From: Begonia masoniana
Taxonomy: Eukaryota > Streptophyta > Magnoliopsida > Cucurbitales > Begoniaceae
Assembly: GCA_022432975.1 (NCBI GenBank)
Contig: CM039511.1
Location: forward strand, 25,969,153-26,033,152
Reading direction: 5' to 3'
DNA: 64,000 nt
The stretch's first letter is position 1; each line of letters opens with the position of its first letter. Below are positions 1 through 9,659 of this stretch, piece by piece. The notes under the pieces were generated by a model. That model did not search any database, was not told the DNA's origin, and saw nothing but the letters and a program-made list of their open reading frames with translations. The translations under genes were made by a program, and so were the position numbers.

Positions 1-355
1 CCCTGTACTGTGGACTTTCTCCACTTAGGAATGTTTGTATTTTAGTTTCCCTCTTTAGTTTCCTTCTTTACTGCTATTTGGAGATTTCTCATTTCGTATG
101 TTGGATAGTTGAGTATAGGTATTTTGGATTTGGTTGAGAATGGGCTGTGTGCAAGTACTTAGCATTTTGGAGGCGCTATTTTCAGGCGTTACTTTGCCGA
201 AATTTTCGGGAAGTACGCCGTGGTGCTTCAAGGTTAGGATTTAGGGAAATTAGGAAGTCTAGACAGCTATGTCAATGTTATTTTAAATTAAGCTTTAACG
301 TGGGATTAGTGAGCAAAGTAGCGCTCCGAGCCAGGGCGGGTTTGGGGGCGTTACA
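1..355 (+). mobile_element. 3' part of a long LTR (El-F/H/M type), cut by window edge
   Basis: The stretch ends in GGGGGCGTTACA and reads as the reverse complement of the start of the El-F LTR at 10916 (ccgagcc...ggg...gcgttaca, and further in the section with the tagcattttggaggcg motif). It lies just inside the 3' internal end of El-A, so it is probably a solo LTR inserted in El-A. Its 5' part and first target duplication lie outside the window. Confidence 0.75.
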
Positions 356-635
356 ATATGTACAGTCCCATTGAGAGTAGGGGATTACGAATTTAAGGTT
401 AATGTTGATGGTATAGTCGAGGTTTTGGTTTAGAATTTTAGAGATTGACCCTATGAAAGATGAGATTAGAGTTAATAAGAGGAAATTCGAATTTTTAGAG
501 ATGGAGGGAAGAGACTTTGAGGGAATTGAGAGACTGTAAGTCGAAGTGTAAGACCGCAGGGCATGAGACAATGATATTAAGGACTACAAGCTATGACAAA
601 TTTTGAGGACAAAATTTTAAATAAGGTGGATGGAA
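356..635 (+). mobile_element. El-A internal 3' end with polypurine tract
   Basis: Purine-rich, non-coding sequence ending in TTTTGAGGACAAAATTTT and then AAGGTGGATGGA immediately before the LTR. The same gaggacaaaatttt/aaggnggg signature precedes the 3' LTRs of El-F, El-L, El-E and El-D, where it marks the end of the internal region and the plus-strand primer. No coding signal is visible. It resembles the non-coding tails of El-F and El-L, so El-A may also be a gag-only derivative, but its gag lies outside the window. Confidence 0.7.
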
Positions 636-1009
636 TGTAATATCCGACTTTTCGGGTTATTAATATTTTAATATAAATGGCATTTTTGTAAATATGTCAA
701 ATCAAGCCCGTTTTACAAACAGAAGGTTTCGTTGGGATCCTAATTATTAATATGGACTTTAAGGAATTTACGAGAATTTTTGGAGTAGTAACGCTTAATT
801 CCGAGTAATTACGTTCTCCTAATATAAAGGACGTTTTAGTAAAAATAGTAAACGAGGTCTGATTTGCGAACGGACAGTTTTGTTAGGACCCAAATAATAA
901 GTTGGAATTATTGGTGAAATAAGGAGATTTGGTGAAACCGAATAGTTAGCCGATTAACGAAACGAATGACTAAATGAATATAAAATAGAAGTAAGGGCAA
1001 AATGGTAAT

Positions 1010-1187
1010 TTGCCAAATCAATTTTATACAAATAACTTAAATCTTCTTCTCCCTCATTTCTTTCTCTCCTCGCAGAAACCACAGAGCCTTCTCTCTGTTC
1101 TTCAACGGCGATCCCTCACGGCCGACGCCCGTTTCTCCTCCGATCGACTTCCGATCTTCGCGTTTTCTTCTCCACTCAACGCTATAG
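1010..1187 (+). promoter_or_regulatory. Putative LTR leader exon E1 with upstream TATA-like box (El-A)
   Basis: A TATA-like ttttatac at about 1021-1028 is followed by a CT-rich leader and then by a splice-donor match (ATAG/GTAAGA) at 1188. An ATG-initiated frame runs from 1010 through the leader to the donor, and in this copy it is in phase with the start of E2. sLTR-C has the same arrangement (ttttataaaa near 47494, CT-rich leader, donor at 47659). Transcription start and splicing are inferred from signals only. Confidence 0.35.
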
Positions 1188-1567
1188 GTAAGATTCCGTA
1201 GCTTTGGTACGTTAGGTTTCGATTTTTAAGATTTATGACGATTAGGGTTTTGTTTAGGATTTCGTTAAAAATGTCGATTAGGTTTCGTAATCGATAGATT
1301 TACTATAAATATAGATATAAAGGATGTATGGAACGTTATTGGACGAAATTATAGCGATTTGTGAGAAAAGTCGAAATTGGTGAGATTTAGGGTTTTTAGA
1401 GAAAAATTCGTAAATGGTGGTTTGTGATTTCGAGCGTAGATTGTTCGATAAAACGCCTCGATTAGTTAAATTGAAATTTTAGGAAACTCCTTTGGTTAAG
1501 GATTTTATTAATTTGGACGTTAACGGTTCAAGCGCATTTTTATGATAGTTGTTGTGTTTTGCCTTAG

Positions 1568-2199
1568 GTGCACTACGCTCGTGGACGGAGCTAGCCTTCA
1601 ACGGACGTCAGATAAGTCTCCGCGACTTGTTTGGCCGATTGGCCTACACCATATGATCTTCTGTTGTTCGAGGAAATTGGAGATTATAGATTAAGTTGGG
1701 TGAATAGGTTGGGTAGTTAGTTTTAGTTAAGTGTTATATGTTTATGTTCGTCGTTTGTATGTTTTAATTATGTTTATAGTATTGCACATGTTCACGCATC
1801 ATGTTTCTGAAAAACACGAAAAAGGAATTTCTATGCATGTTTTCATGAAAAGGGAAAGGATAAAGAAAAGGTATAAATGAATGTAATCTGGTCAAGGAGG
1901 TGGCGGTGGTTCAGACATGGCTGCTTGGGGAGCATGTTTTCCCCCCGGTTAGATACGAGGGGCTATCCAATCGCGGGATGTGCCGCTCCTATCTAGCGAG
2001 AGTGAGGCCACGATGACGTCTCTGTAATGTAACGAAATGAAATGAATAGCGAAAAGGTAGGACGCATGTTTTACAAACTGCATGCATGACATTCACTTGC
2101 ATTCACGTAGACTTACTGAGCCTTAAGCTCACGACTCATGTTTATGGTGTAGGTGACGTAGATCCAGGTGAGGATGACGTCCCTCCTCCTGATGTCTGA
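1568..2199 (+). other. LTR mini-gene blocks E2 (1568-1611) and E3 (2153-2199), El-A
   Basis: E2 follows GCCTTAG and is 44 nt, one base shorter than the 45 nt of sLTR-B, sLTR-K, sLTR-C and El-L right. E3 follows ATGGTGTAG, and its frame reads GDVDPGEDDVPPPDV before TGA at 2197. The intron ends carry CCTACACCAT (1643-1652) and ATGGTGTAGG (2144-2153), a perfect 10-bp inverted pair. The donor is mutated and the frame shifted, so this is a decayed copy of the module. Confidence 0.5.
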
Positions 2200-2615
2200 G
2201 GCAGTTGATGGATGATGGTCCGTGGGAGTGTGCTGGGCAGTCGAGGCGCGTTTTGACCCGTGGGGGAAGTATGTATAGATGTTGGGATTTTCGTGATGTT
2301 TGGGTTGATGTTAAATTGTATAGAACATATTAGGATGCTTGGTCTGGTAGTTGATAGGTTTACTTTTGACATTTCAAATGTTTTGGTAATCGTATTTAAA
2401 CGTTTTGTTAAGTCTTTTATTTGAATGTTATAGAAATGTTTTAAATGGTTTTAGGATTGGTTATGGATAGGCTCGGTTTTTAGAGCTATCCACGCAGTTG
2501 GATTTCGCAAAGTCCGCTGTAAGTTGATTGAGTTTAGAACACGTTTTAGTTGAGTTTAAATGATAAATTGATAGTAATGGAATTGGAAAATGCTTAAACG
2601 TAGAGTGATGTTTTG

Positions 2616-2880
2616 CTCTCTGGAATTTCCAGAGAGTACTTGTAAAACATTAGGGAAATGAGGTAGAAGATCCAGGGGAGGGAGAAAATGGTCGCTGCAA
2701 AGTGCAGCGCCCGATCGCTGCATTGTGCAGCGACTGGGCGCTGCAAAGTGCAGCGCCCGATCGCTGCAATGTGCAGCGACTGGGCGCTGCACACTGCAGC
2801 GATCGGGCGCTGCAATGTGCAGCGCCTACAGCGATCGGGCGTTGCAATGTGCAGCGCCTACAGCGATCAGTCGCTGCTTT
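2616..2880 (+). repeat. Palindrome island in El-A LTR
   Basis: A 10-bp-arm hairpin at 2616-2636 (CTCTCTGGAA / TTCCAGAGAG) is followed at 2690-2880 by an array of GCTGCA...TGCAGCG palindromes separated by GATCG or GACTGG spacers, far more GC-rich than the flanks. Equivalent islands lie 200-480 bp from the LTR end in sLTR-C, El-D, sLTR-K, El-L right, El-G and sLTR-M. Function is unknown; a structured RNA or protein-binding platform is possible. Confidence 0.8.
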
Positions 2881-3092
2881 CATTCATCTCTGTTTTTTCG
2901 GTTTTGCCCCTCTGCGATTTGTTTAATGTTTTAATTAGTTTTAATTGTTTATAGTTTTAAAATTAAATGTTTATAATTGTTTTAAAAGTTTTATTTAGTT
3001 TGATTTCAAAATGTTTTCCGCATAAACGCTAAGTATAAAAGAAAATGAAAAATTTATACGGGAAAAATGGGTACAGTATTAGGGGTGTTACA

Positions 3093-4064
3093 CTTACGCT
3101 TCCTCTTCAATTGTCTTTCCACCGTAATGGCTAATTGAATGACCATATCCATGGTCTCCAATTGTTACATTTCTACCGCTTCGCCTATATCACTGTTCAA
3201 CGCACGGATAAACCTTGCGATGAGTTGCTCTTCAAGCTCATCAATAGCACATCGCATATTGAGAGTCTTGAATTCCGTAAGGTACTCATTGACCGTGAAA
3301 TTGTTTTGCTTGAGATTGTGGAGTTGATGGAAGAGTTCGTGTTTGTAATGCAAGGGGACGAACCTATGGTGCATTAGGTCTTTCATGGAATTCCAAACTA
3401 AGACGGGGTAACCTAGTGTTCTCATTCTTTGGGCTTTGAGATTGGACCACCATAGTGCGGCGTGGCCCGTAAGTTCAAGGGAGGCAAGTTGTATTTATAC
3501 TCTCTCGGAGTAATCATGGCACTCGAAAGCTCTCTCAACTTTATCAACCCAATCTGAAAATGTGTGCCCGTTACACGTTCCATTTAAAGGGGGAATTGTG
3601 ATCTTAACGTTACGGAGGTCATCGTTGTCCCTACGACGATTTGGACGATAATGCTCTTCATCATCTCCTGCCCATTCCTCATCCTCCGATTCATAATAAC
3701 GTGGTCTCCTTCTTTGGGGCTCAGCTTATTCTTCTTCCTCTAAGGGTTGTTGAAAAGGGGTTTAACGTCTAGGACGTTCGGGTATAATCCTAGAGCAGGT
3801 CTCTCGTGAATGATCTCGTTCATGGGATTCTCATTGGGGAGGGTTGTTCATGTGTTCCTTAAATTGGGCTACCTCAAGGAAAATGCCCTTGATTTGTTGG
3901 GTGAGGTTAATAACCAACCCCGTTAAGGCATTGATTTGACCTTGCATGCCACCTTGCATGCTAGTCTCACCTTCGTTACGTGTGTGCTCGGGAGGGGGAG
4001 TGTCCCTAATTCGATTAGTCTCTTGGTGTTGTGTATGACGTGTAAATCAACTCCTATTAGTCAT
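3093..4064 (-). pseudogene. J1 gag, N-terminal part, cut by El-A
   Basis: The gag frame starts at an ATG at 4062-4064 and runs toward 3093, where the El-A insertion removes the rest from view. A clean stretch (3165-3425) has the gag core signature: RFVP..Y, LKQNNFTVNEYL, then RFIRALN. Upstream, an acidic SEDEEW segment and the WWSNLKA motif can be read across several stops. It assembles the virus-like particle in intact relatives. The J2 copy at 8684-9659 is a close paralogue. The style fits CRM/Reina-like chromoviruses rather than Tekay; clade assignment is tentative. Confidence 0.7.
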
Positions 4065-5324
4065 AGTTAAGTGCTAGGTTGTTAAGTTTAAATTTCAAAT
4101 TTTAATTCTCCCTAAGTTGTTTCATCCTAAATTAGTGAGGTGATTATCTCTTTAGTGTCTTAGGAAAATTTTAGGTACTAATGAGTGTTTTCAAGCTAAG
4201 ACAATAAGAGAATAAGAGTCATGCTCACACTTAACATTTAATTTGGAGTAATAAAAACAACCTAGGAAAATTTCAATAACACTTAGTAAACTAATTTTAG
4301 AATGAATTTTTTTTTTAATAACGTGTTAGTACCACAAATCCAAACAAATTCAACCAAGTTATCAACTTTAAATTAGAATCGCTAAAAATAATATTAATAC
4401 CAACTAATTAACTTCAAAAACAACACAAAAATATACTAAATCACAAGCTTGAACAAGTTAACATGCTGAAATTTTCAAGTTATATAGAACAGAATTTTCA
4501 TGTAGTGCTTGGTACTAATATGGCCGATTTCAACTTAAGCTTGATATAATCTTGCAATCAATTTGTGTAATCAATTACCAGCATATAATAGAAGTTACTC
4601 AACAAAAATTTAAATGCAAGTATCCAACAAATGATAAGAAAACCGAGGCATGAAAGTGCTAGAAAAACTGAGACAACATAACATGCAAAACCGAGTTATA
4701 CTAGTTACTTGGCTGATTTTTAACATGCATTAATAAGAGCAGATTTTGTATTAATTATTGGCATATATTTCAGATGCAAATCATAGTTCAAAACATAACA
4801 AAATGTGCTAGAAAAGCCTAAGTAATAATCATGCAAAAACCGAAGCAAAGGTAGTCATAAAACCGAGAAGAAAACAACAAGCACAGACCGATTTTATAGC
4901 ATTAGTTTTAGGGGCGATTTCATGCATCCAAAAATTCAGATTTAATCTCTTGGTTATAGGCATATCTCAGATGAAAATCATGGTTCAAATTTAACATAAT
5001 AGGGTAGAAAATCTGAGGCAAAGAATATGCAATAACCGAGAGCAAAATGTAAGAAAAACCCGAGAAGAAAGTGATGGAGATGCCTTGCCTACCTTGGCCA
5101 AAGTTATGTCCAAGCATACCACATTTTCCTTAATGTTTAAGTTATTAAATGATAAGAAAAATGGCAGCAAAGATTAAGATAAGCATAGCACAAAATAAGA
5201 ACAAAATAGGTTCAAAATTTATGCTAGAAAATAAAGAGCGGCTATCCCAATTTTGTGCCAACTTTTGACTAACGTCAAGGTAACTAAAACGCATGTGGGA
5301 AGCACCTAGCGCTCTGATACCACT
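4065..5324 (-). mobile_element. J1 5' leader between primer site and gag
   Basis: AT-rich non-coding leader of about 1.26 kb between the primer-binding site and gag, on the minus strand. It has dispersed degenerate copies of an aaaccgag/catgcaa motif but no convincing open frame. The counterpart at 9660-10903 is nearly the same by eye. A leader this long is notable for a chromovirus. Confidence 0.7.
5311..5322 (-). other. Primer-binding site, J1 (initiator Met tRNA)
   Basis: The minus strand reads TGGTATCAGAGC, the standard complement of the plant initiator methionine tRNA 3' end, two bases inside the LTR end (..CGTGTCA). This fixes the orientation of J1 and the LTR boundary at 5325. Confidence 0.9.
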
Positions 5325-6791
5325 TGACACGGGGGCCCTTAGAAAAGGGGTTGTGTATAACCCACAAAAGTGAATATGTGCTCGGGTGCTAGTGAGAATC
5401 TTAAACCCAAAAGAAAATGGAAGAATAAGGAGATGAAAATGACAAAAATAAAAGGTGTAGGTGTGTGAAGGTGGCCAAAGTTTATATGGAGTTAGAATGC
5501 AAGAAATATGAAAGAAAATGAAAAAAAGATAAAGTGAGATGAAGAGAAAATCATGGAGGTAATGAAGTGTGGTGGAAGAGAAGAAAATGCATTGAAAATA
5601 AAAGTGAAGTGTGTGGGAGTGATATGGCTTATTATGCTAGAAATGAAAATGCAAGAAAATAAAATGGATGAAGAGAAGATGGAGTTACCCTTGGTGGACC
5701 CGAGGAGCTATCTCACGTTTGAGCTCTCGGGTGCACGTTTTCCTGGAGGAAAATGACCACCGTAGGCTTATGTTTTCATCCTCAAACCCAAATCTCAAGA
5801 GAAAAGGGTGAGTGAAGTTTACGAATTCACCTAGCAACCCGAAGGCTAGGGGAATAAGGGAGGACCTCTCCACTCGATTCAAGAATCGAGGAAACACCCA
5901 AGAAGGGGCTTCTAGCCTTAGTTAGGAAAATAGCAATTTCATAAAAATGGGCAAAAGTGTTTTACACACACCAATGCAATGCTTAAATAGACAACCTAAG
6001 GTGGATTAGGGTTTGGCAAGGTGAAGATGAGCCCTTGGATTTGGAGAAGCATCAATGTCCGAGAGTGGAGATCTGGTGCGCGCGCCATCGCCGAACAAGG
6101 AGCAACCACGTGCGTGCCAATCGAGTGGAGGAGATGCTGCTCATCGCGCGCGCCATCGACGATCCAAGCTACAGCCATGCGCGCCACATCAGCGATCCGG
6201 GTGGTGCAATTAGATGGCGCTGATCAGCGCCAGCGCAGCAATCCGTGCTTCGCCTGCCCGCGCGCCATCCCCTTGTCTAGCTATTGCCCGAGAGCGCGCC
6301 AGCTGTGCGGTGAAGATTAGGGCCGAGCTACTCCTTGATCAAAGGCTTAATTTTGTCCAAGTCATTAATCCATGTTGCCACTAACACTTGTACCTGCAAA
6401 ATCCATACCTTAAAGTTGGGCTCTTCTTCAGGCTAAGGGTTCCTTTGGGCTCCATTTTGTTGATGTGCTTAAATTTGTTGAATAATTCTTCAACCCATAA
6501 TCCACCAACATACATCTAACCCTAACCACACAATCTAATGCATGATGCAAATATAATAATCCACACAAAAAGGCTAATGTATGCCAAATAAGTTCAAAAA
6601 ATAAAATTACACATTTAGAGGGCCGAGAAGACAAATTCTCATAGGCCATTTGGCGATTCCTTCCATGTGCTCCACGTGCATTCTTCCCACATAATTATAC
6701 CTACAAAAAGAGAACACGTAATAAGTAGAGAGTTTAGATAATGCAAGGGCCTTTGCTAAATTTCTTTTTGCATGCAACCCGAGGCATGTCA
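5325..6791 (-). mobile_element. J middle LTR (1467 bp), shared by J1 and J2
   Basis: On the minus strand the LTR begins TGACATGCC and ends CGTGTCA, giving TGACA/TGTCA terminal inverted repeats. At the left edge it abuts the J1 primer-binding site, so it is J1's 5' LTR. At the right edge it abuts a purine tract (GGAGAGGAT) ending J2's internal region, so it is also J2's 3' LTR. It matches 10904-10915 plus 22811-24250. It contains a strikingly GC-rich patch (about 6060-6310) with repeated gcgcgccatc motifs. Position 5330 is the uninterrupted version of the El-F target (cacgggggccctt). Confidence 0.85.
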
Positions 6792-7726
6792 TCCTCTCCA
6801 GGTGATTTGAGGATTTGACCTCAAATCCATTGGTTGACTTCTTCCCAAAGATGTCTCCCATAATTTCTCGTCTACTAGCTTCGTTGACACTCTTTAAAGG
6901 CTTGAATTTGCATGCAATGTGTAACACCTAGAAATTTCTATACGTTAGTGGCCCTTAAAATAGGTTATATTGTGAGAGTTTAATCTTAACCTTAGGGTAT
7001 AAGAGTTGGAGTTGGAGAATGAGAATTTTGGGAAAATGTATGAGAAAATACTAAATTAGAGTTGTTAGGATTATTTAGTGGTTGAAATAAAGGGAAAAAT
7101 TATTAGTAGCATACCGAGCCGGGGCAGGTTCGGGGGCGTTACACAATGAGGATATATTCTTCCGTTTGAAAGTATCTCACCAAACGATACTCTAAATGGC
7201 AAGGAGACTTTCTTTTGTATAGGTATTAAAATTGAATTCATGAGGTACTTTGGAGGGGCGATTGCTCAGGGGTGGAGTGAAGGTTTCCAAAGTATTTGAA
7301 TTCCAAATGTGATTGCAATTTATACCAAATATTTAATCATTCGACCATTAAAACCATAGGTGCAAAACCCACATCCAAATGAACCTTGTCTTTGGTTCGA
7401 TGGTAGAATTTTCGATACTCACACGGTGGGGTAAGTTGTTTTATCAATCCACCTAATTGTAGATTATGACATTTGTGGTGTCTATTGGATATAAGTTCTG
7501 TCTCAATTGGTATATTTCCACTATGGAATAAGGTAACATAAGGTGACAAGACAAAGGAATAAGTTAGCTTCTTCCAAAATAAGCGTGAAGGAGAATTGGA
7601 TCTTTCAACAAGTGGGAGGGAGTGAGATGGTCCAACAATCATACGACAAATCCCAAATAGACTCTCTTCACTTAACGCCTCCTTCTCGTGATGCCATATT
7701 GACTCTTCTCCCAATTAATAATGTAT
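6792..7726 (-). mobile_element. J2 3' internal region lacking RT, RNase H and integrase
   Basis: Between the protease frame ending at 7727 and the 3' LTR there is room for only about 0.7 kb once the mini-LTR at 6920-7143 is removed. No RT, RNase H or integrase motif is visible. An open frame at 7337-7714 has no family signature I recognise. The right end has a purine tract next to the LTR. J2 is therefore a pol-deleted, non-autonomous copy. Confidence 0.65.
6920..7143 (+). mobile_element. 224-bp mini solo LTR with CAATG target duplication
   Basis: Starts TGTAACACC and ends GTTCGGGGGCGTTACA, with CAATG on both sides (6915-6919 and 7144-7148). The ends match those of the 2.7-kb El-F LTR read in its own direction (tgtaacaccc... 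and ccgagcc..gttcgggggcgttaca), but about 2.5 kb of middle is missing. It is either a solo LTR with an internal deletion or a short LTR derivative that moved as such. Confidence 0.8.
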
Positions 7727-8590
7727 CTATTTGTCATACAGAGGATTGAGGTACCACATGATAAGGGAGGTTTCTTTTTCTTTTATGGGTACCACTCCAC
7801 GTTTTGATATTAAAAGATTTTCCTTTATTTGTCCTTCTTTACGAGTGGCCTCATCACGAGCTACTTGCTCGGGAGTCATTGGTAGAAGATTGATTTTCCT
7901 TCCTCCAAAATTAAAAGTGTAGTGATTGAGGAATCCATCATATTGAACTCTCCGATCGTAATGCCATGGTCGTCCTAATAGGTTATGGCTGGCACTCATC
8001 GGAACAACGTCGCAAAGAACCGAATCCTTATATTTTCCTATGGTGAAGTCTACGGTTATTTGTTTAGTTATCACATGGTCATTTCTATCGTCCAACCATT
8101 TAAGCTTGTACGGTGTAGGATGGTTAGTGGTTTCCAATCCTAACTTATTGACCATGTCTTCGTAGGCCGCATTGATGCAACTTCCTCCATCAATAATTAA
8201 TGAACAAACCTTATCTGTCACTGCACAACGACTTTTGAAAATATTTTCACGTTGACAGTCCTTGTCCGCATTTTTAGATATTAACACTCGCCTTATAACT
8301 AGTAGTAGGGGTCCTTCTTGAGCCGGGCATTCATCGGCTTCTTGCTCACTTTCTCCTACTACCTCTTCTTCTTCTTCCTTATTATATTTTCCTTCGTCTT
8401 CCTCACTCTCCCATTCACCCGTGGCTTCCCTAATGACCATTACACGGTGGTTAGTGCATTCATTAGCATAATGACCTTTTCCTAGGCATTTAAAACATTG
8501 GACATCACGTGCTTTTGGTCCTTTTGGTTGATTTTCTTGGGATTTGTGTGTTGGTGGGGGATTGTGAGTGGTGATTGGTCCTTTTGGAGG
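7727..8590 (-). pseudogene. J2 gag zinc knuckle plus protease domain
   Basis: A frame open from 8590 to 7727 holds the nucleocapsid knuckle CFKCLGKGHYANEC (around 8450-8500), an acidic linker, and a retropepsin-like domain with LIIDGGSC and LLGRPW. The D-G-G in place of D-T/S-G is usual in this chromovirus protease group. From the internal ATG at 8438-8440 the frame is 237 codons. A TAG at about 8591 separates it from the upstream gag. Protease matures Gag-Pol in active relatives, but here no polymerase follows. Confidence 0.75.
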
Positions 8591-9659
8591 CTAATTACGA
8601 TTGAAGGGACTCTTGTCTTCATACCTTGAGTTGGTCTTGTCGGGGTTCACATTTCTTGTTGGAAACTTGTTAGGAAAGTCGGTCTTACGCTTCCTCTTCA
8701 ATTGTCTTTCCACCGTAAGGGCTAATTGAATGACCATATCCATGGTATCCAATTGTTAGATTTCTATTGCGTTGCCTATATCACGGTTCAACCCACGGAT
8801 AAACCTTGCGATGAGTTGCTCTTTAGGCTCATCAATAGCACATCGTATATTGAGAGTCTCGAATTCCGTAAGGTACTCATCGACCGTGAAATTATTTTGC
8901 TTGAGATAGTGGAGTTGATGGAAGAGTTCGTGTTTGTAATGTCGAGGGACGAACCTATGGTGCATTAGGTCTTTCATGCAATTCAAAGTCGAGACGAGGT
9001 AACCTAGTGTTCTTATTCTTTGGGCTTTGAGGTTGGACCACCATAGTGCGGCGTGGCCCGTAAGTTCAGGGGAGGCAAATTGTATTTTTACTCTCTCAGA
9101 GTAATCATGGCACTTGAAAACTCTATCAACTTTATCAACCCAATCAAAAAATGTGTGCCCGTCACATGTTCCATTGAAAGGGGGAATTGTGATCTTAACT
9201 TTACGGAGATTATCGTTGTCCCTACGACGATTTGGACGATAATGCTCTTCATCATCTCCCGCCCATTCCTCATCCTCCGATTCATAATAACAAGGTCTCC
9301 TTCTTTGTTGCTCAGCCCATTCTTCTTCCTCTAAGGGTTGTTAAAAAGGGGTTCATTCAACGTCTAGGACGTTCGGGTACAATCCTAGAGGAGGTCTCTC
9401 GTGTAGGATCTCATTCATAGGATTCTCGTCGGGGAAGGTTGTTCATGTGTTCCTTAAATTGGGCTACCTCAAGGGAAACGTCCTTGATTTGTTGGGTGAG
9501 GTTAGTAACCAAGCCTGTTAAGGCATTGATTTTACCATGCATGCCACCTTGCATGCTAGTCTCACCTTCGTTATGTGTGTGCTCGGGAGGGGGAGTGTCC
9601 CTAATTCGATTAGTCTCTTGGTGTGGTGTATCACGTGTAAATCAACTCCTATTAGTCAT
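8591..9659 (-). pseudogene. J2 gag, broken
   Basis: Paralogue of J1 gag, starting at ATG 9657-9659 and stopped almost at once by TGA (AGT TGA). The core can be read at 8756-8986 with RFVPRHYKHELFHQL and ARFIRGLNRDI. Upstream, the acidic and WWSNLKA segments are split by stops and shifts. The region from 8684 matches J1 from 3093. The homology shows where El-A entered J1 (before CTTAC at 3093). Confidence 0.75.

Larger units (their letters stand above)
636..3092 (+). mobile_element. El-A 3' LTR (2.46 kb, Tekay/Del type)
   Basis: Starts TGTAATATCC after the polypurine tract and ends AGGGGTGTTACA. The right flank is CTTAC. The paralogous sequence at 8684 (GGTCTTACGC) is uninterrupted, so the insertion hit a J-type gag; the matching left duplication is outside the window. 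The LTR holds an E1 leader with donor at 1188, an E2 block at 1568-1611, an E3 block from 2153, a hairpin at 2616-2636 and a palindromic array at 2690-2880. The E2 donor GT is AT here (cagataag), so this copy probably cannot splice normally. Confidence 0.88.

Noticed and set aside
2556..2954. Cysteine-rich proteins encoded on both strands at the palindrome array
   Set aside because: Open frames on both strands and in several frames arise from the palindromic GCTGCA/TGCAGC repeats; there is no start context or conservation.
7337..7714. A pol or envelope-like gene in J2
   Set aside because: The 125-codon frame has no RT, RNase H, integrase or membrane signature and is only what remains between protease and LTR.
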